This document shows positions 1 through 10,724 of a DNA stretch of 64,000 nt, piece by piece. Positions within the stretch are counted from its first letter, which is position 1, and each line of letters begins with the position of its first letter. This DNA is from Porpolomopsis calyptriformis (Eukaryota > Basidiomycota > Agaricomycetes > Agaricales > Hygrophoraceae), in assembly GCA_951640195.1 (NCBI GenBank), contig OX621163.1:434001-498000 (forward strand). The letters are read 5' to 3'. The position numbers were made by a program, and so were the translations under genes. The notes below the pieces were generated by a model, which was not told the DNA's origin, made no database searches, and worked only from the letters and a program-made list of their open reading frames with translations.

Positions 1-1264
1 CTTTGAGTAACAAAGCCATCCAAGAGGAGAATAGTAACGTACCCATGCCTTGGTCTTTGCTCACTAGCCGAATGAAGGACAAGAGTGTTCTGCAACTGCA
101 CCGTTCCAAACCGAGTTGCGAGTAGAATTGAGCCATGGAGGATACGGCTGTCTCAAGCTGTCATGCAAACTGCCCAGTTGACCACAATCAGGTTTGACGA
201 CAGAAGAACCGGACAATTGATAGTGAGATGAAAGGATGGGTGTTAGCCATCGATCAGCAATGGGCTGGGCAAGAGAATGCGTGGAAGGGATGGAGATGGT
301 CAGACACCGAGCTGGTTAACGACAAGGAGACAAGGATGGATGTATGGGATGTTGAGCATCTGGCAGGAATCTCGCCTCTATATTAGTCTCAAACTCAGGC
401 TCGAGAGCGAGAGCAGAGGATGGAGGGAAGGGAATGAGGAACGAGTTCCATTGGGTCGAAACCGTCTGTCTTTTATACGTGGAGAGGCTGACTTTGAGTG
501 AAATTTTATTTGATTGGTCAGTGACGTCAAAATAGAAAATTTACTTTTTTGGATCAACCCAACATATCGGAAAACGTCATCGCAACGAATGGATTTGCTG
601 AAATTGGTCGCAAATTCACTGTGGATGAATGACCATGTTCAGGCGGTTAGACGTCGCAGACCGTTTGCATCGCTCGTCGTAAAACGAGTACTAGAAAGTA
701 GATTCGACGTCTCTCCTTTCATAGTTCGATGATGCTGCCTGGGTGATAAACCCAACCACGAGACCTCGTCAACTCGTTGAACCCATGAGACATATTCGGT
801 AGAATACTTACCACCAGACGAATTCGTTTACACATTGCAAAGGACAAGGGTGCTGCTACACCCCCAAGTCCTGGATTTCTAATAGTCACCAAGGTTTCTG
901 GTTACTAAACGCAGTCACTCACCAGATTGAACCGAGTATCCCACAGTGCAACCAGAGGCTCCGATCCAGTTACTTTATCCCGCCAAGATGGGAACCGACT
1001 GAGCCCAACGATCTCGCAATCCGTCTGGATTACACCGCTCAATATTGACCGTCTTCTGCCACAACGAGGGGACCCAGAACGGCGGAAGAGTTTAATGGTT
1101 GATAGTAGTGACTTTTTGTAATGCAAGGTTGTATTGAACATTAGATCAAGACCTGGGCATTGTGCAGGTGCAGAGCATTCAGCAATTGCTTGGTCATAAA
1201 AGGTTCGAGGTGAATCACAAGCATCGTTCTATCAAGCGAACGCACTGTTTCTCACCCCTCCACA
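1..1264. other. Intergenic / unresolved left edge
   Basis: No gene could be supported here. On the minus strand an open frame covers roughly 1-150 and runs off the left edge. It reads like protein (a stretch RPRHGYVTILLLDGF near the edge) and could be an exon of a gene lying mostly outside the window, but no family was recognised. Other open frames here (277-501, 514-732, 905-1141) overlap on both strands and show no motif. The last 100 bases should hold the promoter of the complex I subunit gene that follows. Confidence 0.3.
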
Positions 1265-1709
1265 ATGCCTCCAGCACCATCGCTACGTGTGCTGAAAGCT
1301 AGTATAATACCCCAATACATACGATGCAGACGCTTGGCGTCGCACGGCCCATCTCAATACAACGAACCCAGCGGCTGGTTGTTTGGCGAAAAGGTTCACA
1401 TTCCCCTCAATTCCATCATTTACCCCATCGTCCTCACATCTGTCCCTCCAGCCTCCACCGCCAGGACAGAAACGGAAGAAAGAGGAATGGGAAAACATAT
1501 GGTATATCGGGATGTTTGGCACCATGGCTGTTGCTACCGTGTTGTTATATTACAAGCCCAACACTAGGTGAGCATCTCTCTTTCGTTTTCCAAGAAAGTC
1601 TATCGACAGGGAATACAGCATACAAACGTGGGCACTGAAAGAGGCCAAGGAGCGTATGGAGGCTCGGGGGGAGAAATATCAATACAAGAGCTCATCGACA
1701 CCACCGTAA
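1265..1709 (+). CDS. NADH:ubiquinone oxidoreductase ESSS subunit (complex I, NDUFB11-type)
   Basis: Small accessory subunit of the membrane arm of mitochondrial complex I. Three exons can be read: 1265-1393, 1452-1567 and 1610-1709, with introns of 58 and 42 nt. The product is about 114 residues. The N-terminus is basic and looks like a mitochondrial presequence. A GWLFGEKPPPPGQKR stretch follows, then one membrane helix (WYIGMFGTMAVATVLLYY) and a charged tail (WALKEAKERMEARGEKY). This order of Pro-rich segment, single helix and short charged tail is that of fungal ESSS subunits. The splice junctions restore one frame and the start is the first ATG in it. It is separated by about 130 nt from the convergent H-protein gene. 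I am fairly sure of the family; the exact N-terminus depends on the start choice. Confidence 0.8.
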
Positions 1710-1837
1710 TGTGTTACCGAGACGTCATGTATCTACACCATTCCTCCGGGGCTCCTGTTCTAACCTTCAGGACTCTATGCTAGCTTTGTACGCCGTCTCA
1801 GTCAATAGATTCTCCATCTGGTTGTCATTTGTGAGAG

Positions 1838-2525
1838 CTAGCCAAAAGAAAAGAGCATGTAATTCACCTCGGAAGGATCAGATAGCAAAATCTTGCATAA
1901 CCACCCTTAGGTGTTTGTGGGTCAGGGAAGGTGCTTAATTAGAAACTTGATTTGAAACTCACCTTTGTGCTCAGGAGATTTGTTCAAGAGTCCAGGTTCA
2001 GAAGCCAGAGTCTCGTTAATTTCCTGTACCACCCCAGATACTGGGGCATACTTGTTGATGATATCAGCCCAGTCGCTCGGCAAGCACATTTAAACAACAA
2101 CTCAACAATATCCGAAGCTGCCTTCACGCTCTCTACGGCTCCGATTTGATCTGTGGATCGTCGATACTTCTTTCACCGTCCGCTTTTATCTCAAAAGAAT
2201 TCCATGACTTACCACCTTGCTTGACCTTTGTGCCCAACGCAGGTAGCTCAACGAAGACAACGTCTCCTAAACTAGCTTGCGCATAGTTTGTGATCGATAC
2301 AGTTCCAATTCCAGTCTTATCGTCGAAGACGACTGCTTCATGTTCCACTGTAAATTTCTTTGCTGTCATAGAATCCCTTTCAGAAACTGCTGGGAAAGGC
2401 AATCAATGAACTGACATACTAACGATGGTTCGAATTGGTTGGCGTGTAGGCCAGACCTTCCCTGAGTATCGAGCCGATACCAGACACGACCGTGAACGAG
2501 AAGCGTGTCTGAAAAGGGACTGCAT
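1838..2525 (-). CDS. GCV3: Glycine cleavage system H protein (lipoyl carrier)
   Basis: Mitochondrial lipoyl-carrying protein that shuttles the aminomethyl group between the P, T and L proteins of the glycine decarboxylase complex. Five exons on the minus strand fit: 2525-2420, 2386-2213, 2150-2107, 2050-1963 and 1905-1838, giving 159 residues, the usual length. An Arg/Ser-rich mitochondrial presequence comes first. The hallmark stretch FDDKTGIGTVSITNYAQ and LGDVVFVELPALGTKVKQGD follow. The lipoylated lysine lies in GAVESVKAASDIYAP, split by an intron after SDI. The C-terminal SPEHKGWLCKI block is intact. It is divergent from PEX14, whose start lies only 58 bp away, so the two probably share a promoter. 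Confidence 0.92.
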
Positions 2526-2582
2526 ATGTGAATGGGATTATCGCGACCGAGAAAAACCTCAGGTCACGTGAAACTATCGCTC

Positions 2583-3624
2583 ATGTCAGATCGCCAAGAA
2601 CTCGTTCGCAATGCGATTACTTTCCTGGCAGACCCAAAGGCCCGTCTTCGTCTTTGCATTGAGCCATTTTCCTGACTTTTTTTCATTCAAAACCTAGACA
2701 CGATCATCTTCTGTAGCTCAGCGAGTTCAATTTCTCGAAGCAAAAGGCCTCACAAACCAAGAAATTGAGCTTGCTCTTCAGCAAGCGTCCGTCAACCAGA
2801 CCAATACCCAACCTTACCCATATCCTTATCCATCGTTTTCTCCCGTCCCTCATCCATGGGATTGGCGCGATTACTTTGTGGGGCAACCGGCGTCTCTCAC
2901 CGTAGCAGTCAAATTGATACCTCGATCGTCTCCCTCTAGATCACAGCTGTAGTCTCCTCAAGTATCGTATACGGTACGGTAGCTTTGTTCAAAGTATGTC
3001 GTATATCGGGTCATAAAAATGCCTTTTTTGTTGACATTCTTCCTCAGAAGTTCCTGCTTCCGCATCTCCAGCCCCCGACTTCCACTGCCTATGAAGAGGA
3101 TTGCGAAGGGCTTACGGCTCAGTTTGACGCAGCGGAGGCCTTATTGAAGGAAATTCTAGCGGAAACCGAAGCGGTCCGAACGGCAGTCGAACAGCAGAAA
3201 GAACAAGTGGACAAGACGACGCGGGATGTCGAAGACATCGTCAGAGAGGTGCGAGAAGGAGAATCAAAAACCAAGGACGAAATGAAAGAGATTAGAGAGG
3301 AAGTCAAGAACATCCTGGAGATGCTACCCAAAGTACGTCACTTATCAAGTTGATGCACTTTATTGACGCTCGGTGAAATAGATGATGGAGAAGAATAAAG
3401 AGAGCCAAACCCAGTCTCTCACCGAACTACAACAGGAACTGAAGTCACTCAAGGCACTCCTTCTCAGCCGGGGGCTGAGCACTCCACCTGGTATGACTTT
3501 GCCAACGCCGACCGGAAAGCCTTCCATACCCGCATGGCAGTTGGCTGGTCCAAATCCAAATGTTGTATCTGGTGTATCAGATAGTAAAGGCAAAGGAATT
3601 GAGGTAGATCCCGATGTCTCTTGA
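2583..3624 (+). CDS. PEX14: Peroxin 14 (peroxisomal import docking protein)
   Basis: Docking factor at the peroxisomal membrane that binds the PTS1 and PTS2 receptors. The N-terminal PEX5-binding domain is visible: RQELVRNAITFLADPK then QRVQFLEAKGLTNQEIELA. A Tyr/Pro-rich linker, a hydrophobic segment (ITAVVSSSIVYGTVALF, encoded by 2940-2993) and a long coiled coil (3048-3332 and 3382 onward) follow. Exons read 2583-2639, 2698-2877, 2940-2993, 3048-3332 and 3382-3624. The first intron (2640-2697) would need a GC donor to keep frame and family alignment, which is the weakest point of the model. The C-terminus is Pro-rich and low complexity. Domain order and length match fungal PEX14. Confidence 0.85.
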
Positions 3625-4152
3625 AAGAATCGAGCCGTCCGCCTTTATTTATTTTAAGTTGCAGTAACTGACGTATCAAAATGTTCGATTTTCTCATGCT
3701 GAAGCGCTGAAGTTTATCCAAGCCCACCGCTTAAAGGACTCGCCAACCGTTCGCGGTGATGACAAGTTGGCAGTCTATACCTGCATGAGGGAAACAACAA
3801 TACATTAATGGCGGTGCAACTAATCCGCCCGTGAACCTCCCGGCTCTACTGAACTCGAGGCCAACGCATTGCACCTGCAACGTGCCCTTTTATTTCCATT
3901 TTTAGCCGTATGTTGCGGAAGTTGCACGGTAAAGATTCCAGGTTAGATGGATTCCCATCACATAAGAGCCTCACGCCGTCAAGGCGTCAACAGGCAGGGG
4001 AAAACGTTACTTGACTACCTTTCCAAGTCCCCCGTACAATCTCGACCTCCGATAGCAAAATCGTGAGTCGTACCATCTTTTTCTCCATCGTAGACTGACC
4101 TATACGTTCCTTGAAAGTAGTGATTTCTATTCCAGCTCGTCTCCCAGCTGAA
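3625..4152. other. Intergenic region upstream of GTPase 1
   Basis: About 530 bp between PEX14 and GTPase 1. No open frame with recognisable content was seen. It presumably holds the PEX14 terminator and the promoter and 5' leader of GTPase 1; possible leader introns occur near 4070-4135 but cannot be fixed from sequence alone. Confidence 0.4.
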
Positions 4153-6648
4153 ATGAACCCTCACACACCATCGAGATTCCCACCTGCGACGTCAAGGTCG
4201 TCCACCCTTCGTTTTTACATCTTCAGCCCACTTATTTGTCTGCAGTAATGAGGATCCATACCGTCGACCTAAGCCAACTCCCTTTCCTTCTGTATCAGAA
4301 ACTTATCCCCAATACACGACCTCGGTGGCCAGGAAAACGTGCGTAACGATTTCAATCCATTCGTGTGGATTTTCAACATGTCCACCTCAGAAATGAATCA
4401 AATACCTATGACCCTCAAACCGGTTATCGCGCGCCATCAGACCATCAACCCCCATCGACGACTACCCGGGTGACCAAATCGTGTGCACCGTCTTGCCAGG
4501 TCTCGTCAAATATCTCATTTTTTCACTCTAGGGGGGATTTCAATTGTTCAAATTCTCAACACGCCATGCCTCCCTCTGGGCCGGATGGCCACCTCAGAAG
4601 TGAATCAAATACTTATGACACTCAAGCCGGTTATCGCCCACCATCAGACCATCAACCCCCATCGACGACTGCCCGGGCGGCTAAATCGTGCGCACCGTCT
4701 TGTCATATCTCGCCAAATACCTCATTTCTTCACTCTAGGGGGGATTTCAATCGCCAACACAACATGCCTCCCTCTGGGGACTTGAATCGTTCAAATCCTC
4801 AATACAACATGCCCCCCCCTGGGTCGGCTGGCCTACGCCACCCTGCATATCCTGCGAGTCCTCCAATAAAATCGTTAGTGTGTCTGCATTCGGTAGAAGC
4901 ACTCTGCTGATTTATCGCTACAGCGAAGCTCCAAGGACTGGACCTCCTTCTCACTACCCTTCCCGCTCTGGTTTTCCTGTTCAACATCCTGTGCCTATGT
5001 TGTGCCTATTTCTTTTTCATGTGGGTACGCCGCTGACTTTGTGGTGATTCCAGGATCCAGCAAATAAGTTCGCCTTTCCCACTCCTGCCTGCTGCAACCG
5101 ACGCTCCCCAACGGAACAATAATCTAACAAAAATGTTCGTCATCTTCCCTTTTTTCAGAGGCGCGATAACTAATTCCACCACCTCAGAACCGAACAAAAC
5201 CCTCCCGACGCCTCTTCCTCCGAGCGTGTTGTTGCTGGATCGGAACTGAGATCATCCAGCCCCAACGATCCCTCTTCCGGGATGAAGGGCAAATTGACCA
5301 ACTTCTTTAAAGTGAATTCCGCATATTTGATTCTCGTGTAAACCAAGTTTATTGATCCAATTTTCTTTCAGCGATCGGAAAAGACTGGGCGCAATCCGCC
5401 ATCCCAAGAGGGAGATGAGTCACGGAGAGGATTTTTTCGCGGGAGGAATCAGAGCCGCGCCATATCTGTGAGCACGGAGGAGTTGTCTGAAGAGGATGTG
5501 ATTATTGCGTTCGTCAAGACCTCCCTTGTTTGTATGCTCCTAGTTGATCACTCACTTCCATAGAGTGATGGGCCCGACAGGATCGGGGAAGAGCTCTGTG
5601 AGCTTATTGTTGATACCATGGTCGTGTTTGACCTGATTTGAACAGTTTATCAATATGGCTACTGGAAATGACAAAGGTGTCGGCCACGACCTGGAGTCTT
5701 GCACGACCGAAATTTCAATCGTCAAGTTTCATTGTCCCGAGAGAAGTGACCTCGACGTCCTCTTCGTTGACACCCCTGGGTTTGACGATACCAATAAATC
5801 CGATGTGGAAATCTTGAATATGATCGCAGAATGGCTGAAGACAACGTAAGTTTGATTTCTATGCAGAATGTAATTATTTAACTGGTCCATTTTAGTTACG
5901 CTCGCCACATTAAGCTTGCGGGTATACTTTATTTCCATCGAATTTCTGACAACCGAATGGCTGGATCCCCTCTTAAGAATCTCCGCATGTTCGAGAAGCT
6001 TTGCGGAAAGAACGCACTCAAGAATATCATTCTCACTACGACGATGTGGGACGAGGTTGATGACCTCACCGGAACGCAACGCGAGAGGGAGCTCAAGGGC
6101 AAGTACTGGAGGGCCATGATCGACCAAGGCTCGAAGACCGTCCGTTATCACAATACACCGGAGTCTGTCTGGGAAATTATTGATGACTTCTTGCAAACTG
6201 CCAATAAGCGATACGCTGTCCTACTCCAACAGGAGATGGTTGACATGGAAAGGCAACTCCGAGAAACGAAGGCTGGCCAAGCATTGTTCGCCACGCTTGA
6301 GGTCTTGGTCGAGAAACAGCAAGAAATGCTTTTCAAAATTCGTCAGGAAACTAAACGCCATGCAGACGATGCCGTGTTGGCCGCACTTAAGGATGAATAC
6401 GAGGATCTCCGAAAGCAACTGACGGTCACTGTCGCGGAGATGCAAACGTTGAAAATATCGTTGGGAAAACGCTTCCTACGTGTGTTGCGTCGCCCTTGGG
6501 ATTTATGGGAGGGAGATAACAGTAAGTTTGCAGTGGCGTTCTGTCCCCGCCACCCACCTCTGATCTCACGTACTCATTAGTGGATGGCGACAATTCCCGG
6601 TCACTTATGCGTATGCGCTTTATGAGAAGCCCACCTTGGGGGAAGTGA
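4153..6648 (+). CDS. GTPase 1: AIG1/GIMAP-like P-loop GTPase with long disordered N-terminus
   Basis: Member of a locally expanded G-domain family. The N-terminal part (4153 to about 5345) is spread over several small exons and is Pro/Ser-rich, with a tandem duplication at 4382-4790; its exon model is uncertain. The core is clear: exon 5372-5508 ends in SEEDVIIA, the P-loop exon 5564-5597 encodes VMGPTGSGKSS, exon 5646-5845 carries VGHDLESCT (switch I) and DTPGFDDT (G3), and exon 5896-6521 carries the conserved HRISDNRMAGSP and LTTTMW (G4 position) blocks, then a coiled coil. A last exon (6581-6648) adds a basic tail. Closest paralogue in the window is GTPase 4. GTP binding is expected from the motifs; the cellular role is unknown. 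Confidence 0.8.
4382..4790 (+). repeat. Tandem duplication (period 207 bp) inside GTPase 1 N-terminal exon
   Basis: Two neighbouring copies begin at 4382 and 4589, each starting ccacctcagaa and sharing the blocks NESNTYDPQTGYR / SESNTYDTQAGYR, PSDHQPPSTT and HSRGDFN. The period is 207 bp (69 codons), so the frame is kept. Each copy carries an acceptor-like cctcag at its start, so the unit could also be spliced as a duplicated exon. Confidence 0.8.
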
Positions 6649-7674
6649 TGGGGCAAAATTTTATCTTTGCGATGAAATTTTGTTTAAATGTTCGACATAC
6701 TCAGATTCGTTTTGTACTAAAGTAAGGAATTTCAATGTAAAGTTCTGATCAACACCATATGCATCGCTCGCAGCTGCATCTAATCTCAGACCCTAGTTTG
6801 CAAGTCCACAGAATTTATGATCACCTATTTGATCGAGGACGGATAGTATCATATGCCGGCTTCGTGGCGCCCCTTCGGCTAAAGAACGCAAGCTGCATTG
6901 AAGTTCAACGGGGGCGGTAAGTATTCGTTCCCTTTCCATCCATTCGAGTACACCCCCTGTTATCTTTCCATCCGTTCATCTCATTGTGCGGTCGTCCTGA
7001 TGTCATTTCGAATCAGGGCGCCTAAATCCCTCTCTGAAGCTTGCACTTTCTGCACTAGAGACAAAGGTGGCGGCTTAAAACTGGCGACCTTTACGCCGTT
7101 AGCAAGAGGCAGAGCTCGTTCAACAAACCATTCAACACTATTACTGCCGGAATTCCAGTTAACTGGCCAGACTTGGTACTCTAGGAGGAGTAGGCTCTTG
7201 CTGTTTGAACGAGCGGATATTCTCGCAACTATCCAACAGCTCAAGCCTGGCCGATTGAAGTGCCAAAAGCAGGACGGAGATTGCACCCTGATGAAAATGT
7301 CTAGAATGCGATTTACTTCTGGCCGAGTCATCCGATCTGCAGAAGAACATAGCTTTTGGTATACGTAAAACCTTCTGATCCATTGTTCGTACAATCCAGT
7401 ATGTTCCACTTTGTCCCTGAGGCCAAAGAACCGGGTGAGGGTTATCGATCGAACTAACCACGTAGCGTCGCTGAGTTTCAAAAACATCCAAATGCGTCAC
7501 ATGTAATAACCGGTCTTATGGATTCTCTATCATCGTTCCATCATTTGGTTGGGGATCCAGCAATCCAGGGATTCGATGGCGGAGATGTGGTGTCGTTCAT
7601 CACACGTAACTGCTCTCTCAGTCTCCCAACGTGAACCAAAGGATTCTACTGTTTTCCGGGCTCATCGGCATTCC
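6649..7674. other. Intergenic region between GTPase 1 and phytase
   Basis: About 1 kb with no supported gene. Two overlapping open frames on opposite strands (6898-7368 plus, 6981-7487 minus) reach 156 and 168 residues but show no domain, repeat or membrane segment and no evidence of splicing, so neither is called. The stretch before 7675 should contain the phytase promoter. Confidence 0.4.
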
Positions 7675-9368
7675 ATGCTCCTGCATGTGCGAATGGCAAT
7701 GATTCTCCTTTTCTTCTTCTCCTTTTCCGGGTTATCCATACGCATATCGATAATCCATTTGGGAACTTTGGGTCTTCCCAACATATACTCCTTGAATGAA
7801 TCGGTGGAGCGATCCTGGGCTCAATATTCACCGTATTTCCCAGTCGGGCGGTATAAACCCGTACCCGATCAGTGCAATGTCACCCTCGTGAGTCTTTCCC
7901 GGTTCTTTTTTTTTTGGAAAAAAAGAAAGAAAGAAAGAAGCTAATGTAAGACACGATCAAGGTCAATGTAGTGAGTGATCGGTGGACAGAATACATTGTT
8001 CGTTAGCAAACCCCAGCGTTAGCTTCAGAGGCACGGCGCAAGGTACCCTACTTCCGGAGCGACAGGTGCCATCAAGACAGCAGTACGAAAATTGCAAGCC
8101 GCTGAATTGTTTACCGATCCACGACTCCGTTTTTTGAATGATTTCACATATGATCTAGGAGTCAGTGACCTCGTCCCGTTTGGCGCAGAACAGTGCGTGA
8201 AATGTATTGTTGTAGAAGCTACATTTTATGTATCGCCTTTCGGAACAGATCGTTCGAAGCTGGAGAACTGTTCTTTCAACGATATTCCCACCTTGTGAGT
8301 GACGAATATCTTCCGTTTGTGCGGGCGTCGAGTTCGGATCGCGTTGTCATGTCCGCAAAAAGTTGGTTGGAAGGCAAGCCGAATATTTGCGGTTATCTGC
8401 ATATCATTTACCGCTTTCATCCAGGATTTGCCTTTGCAAGCAGTCAGATATTTGTCCCCCGGTTGTCGGTAATATTGTCCGAAGCCGTACGCAGCTTTTA
8501 TATTTTGTGATTGACCGTTCCTCTTCCTCAATCTCTTCTCAGCTCAATAACACCCTCGACGACAAGATGTGTCCAAATGCGGGAACATCAGAGCCAGAGA
8601 AAACCCGGTGGCAATCTATCTATGCGTCCCCGATCACTGCACGATTGAACGCAGCAGCACCTGGCGCAAATCTTACAGACACCGATACGTCGAGCCTAAT
8701 CTCCCTTTGCCCTTTCTTGACAGTGGCCAAAAACTCGCCCAGCCCCTTCTGTGGCCTATTCACACCCGAGGATTTCCAGGGATACGAATATCTCGGAGAT
8801 CTAGATAAATACTATCACACTGGGTAAGACTGGCTTCCCTGACACATCTCCTATAACTAAAATAATCCGCAGTTATGGACAAGCTCTCGGTCGTGTCCAA
8901 GGTGTCGGATACGTTAACGAGCTCCTTGCACGTCTGACTGGGCTACCTGTAAAGGACCACACGCAAACAAACTCAACCCTTGACTCCTCGCCCGTCACCT
9001 TTCCTCTCAACCGGACAATCTACGCTGACTTCTCGCACGACAACCAGATGATTGCAATCTATGCTGCCCTTGGGCTCTTCCGGCAGCCCCTCCCTCTCGA
9101 CCCGTCAAAGCCAAACCCAGACCGGACATGGGTCGTGTCGGAGCTGGTGCCATTTTCGGCGAGGATAATTATTGAGAAGGTGCTGTGTGCTGCTGGTAGG
9201 CGGCGGCGAGAAGGGACGTATGTGAGGATATTCGTGAACGATTCGCTTCAGCCGCTGGAATTTTGTGGGGCAAGGGGGGACGGATTGTGTTCGCTGGAAT
9301 CATTCGTGGTAAGTCAATGGTATGCTATGAGTGATGGGGCAGGAGATTTCGAGAAATGTTTTAGTTGA
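7675..9368 (+). CDS. Phytase, histidine acid phosphatase family
   Basis: Extracellular phosphatase that releases phosphate from phytate. Exons read 7675-7887, 7962-7970 (a 9-nt exon), 8023-8192, 8249-8373, 8425-8486, 8543-8823 and 8873-9368. A hydrophobic N-terminal segment (ILLFFFSFSGL) is a signal peptide or anchor. SWAQYSPYFPV is typical of phytases. The catalytic RHGARYPTSG motif follows, then RASSSDRVV, NNTLDDKMC, YYHTGYGQALG, and the proton-donor region DFSHDNQM. Cysteines near the end (CGARGDGLCSLE, CFS) fit the family's disulphides. The intron after 8373 has a GC donor within aag|gcaagc. The length of the 9-nt exon restores the family's VNVLQRHGAR sequence. The choice between ATGs at 7675 and 7693 is open. 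Confidence 0.88.
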
Positions 9369-9636
9369 ACAAGGAAATTTTTTATTATTGACCAGCAAAG
9401 TACACAAGTTTTTTTCTACTGACTACAGGACACGGATGCATGAGTGGACGTAACAAGGTGCGAAGAGAAGATCTATATGGTTCAAACAAAGTAAATGAAA
9501 AAGAACATTGACACCAAAAAGTAAGTAAGACAAAAGAGTGATCTACGGATTTAGGATGTGAGTATTGCTCGAAAATGACCAGAAGAAAGGTAACGCCTAC
9601 CTTGGGTGTTTCGTTGGAAATGGTTCAGGAAGGCAA

Positions 9637-10289
9637 TCACAGGTCAGGTTCCCCGCGGACTGCAATATTGGGCACCCAAACGTTGTGGTCGTGTGACTCT
9701 AAGGATACCAGAAAGAGGTCTTCGAACCAGATTTTGAGGGGTTTATTATACAATGAATAATAGTCTTCCTTCAATCTCTACAGCGCAAACTGTTAGTACT
9801 TCGGCAGAGGAGCTAACAATTGGCCCACTTGGTACATTAGACGGAAATGCTTTGTGATTTCCACAGCCAATTCGCAGAGTGTGAAAGCGGTTTTGATTGA
9901 CACATATTTGGATTTATACCCAGGCCACTATAGAAAAAAAAATAGAGAATGAACATTCAAGAGGTGTGAGCGAAGGGAGTACATACGCTGATATAAATCG
10001 TGGGATTAGGGCCGAAAAATACATTATCATTCGCGTCCTCCATTAACTTTGGGTTTATAAAGTGAAGTTTGTACATGGGAACGCCGCAATCTGATGGGTT
10101 TTTTGGTTTAAATTGAATGAGGGACGAAGGCGTCGATCGAGTCATGGATATACCCCATGGCAGAGTCTTGGGCTGGGGCTGCGGGGGTAGCCAAGTAACT
10201 GGCGGCTGAGATGGGTAAGTATCCTGTTGCTGATTATTGTGGTAGTACGGGCTGCTAGCAGCGAAACCATAGGGATAAGTGGGGTTCAT
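9637..10289 (-). CDS. Uncharacterised basidiomycete protein (180 aa)
   Basis: Not assigned to a known family. Three exons on the minus strand give one continuous frame: 10289-9987, 9927-9829 and 9777-9637. All introns have GT-AG ends and the last is preceded by a ctaac branch-like site. The N-terminal 60 residues are rich in Tyr, Pro and Gln and probably disordered. The rest looks folded, with TIYISWPGYKSKYVSIKTA, AVEITKHFRLMYQ and IWFEDLFLVSLES blocks. No signal peptide with the chosen start; an upstream in-frame ATG at 10370 would add a hydrophobic leader. Coding character after splicing is the main evidence that it is real. Confidence 0.6.
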
Positions 10290-10724
10290 TGCCGAACCAG
10301 TCGACAAGGTAAGAGGGTGAGTGAGAGTGGGGAGGAGTCGAAAAATGAATGTGCAAGCAAAAGGTTGCAAGACACAAGAATCAGCAAGGAAAAGTGGTGG
10401 GGGAAGAAAGTTGGCCCGAAACGCGTCGCATCTGCTTAAATACTCGAATTAAAAGAAAGACGGAGTAGAATATGGTCTGATTTACTCGACTCATTGAACA
10501 GCCTCATAGCTAAAGGATCCCAGCCGAGACATTTTTTCATGCCGTTCACGGGTTTGAGCATCACGTTTTCCAGGATATCTAGATAAGACATTTAAGTTAA
10601 GCACCGGAGCAGGAGAGAACAAACAATGAATCTTGGTGGTCGGGACAGTGATGATAAATAAGGACGTGTATGTGTCACGTGTCTAACAGTTATCTAGATT
10701 CTTTTCATTCAGCGGCTACCAGTA
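10290..10724. other. Divergent intergenic region
   Basis: About 435 bp between the divergent uncharacterised gene (minus) and the NBS1-like gene (plus). No gene content is seen; it should hold both promoters. Confidence 0.4.

Noticed and set aside
6898..7487. Overlapping 156- and 168-codon frames on opposite strands
   Set aside because: Neither has a recognisable domain, signal peptide or splice structure; overlapping open frames are expected by chance in GC-balanced DNA.
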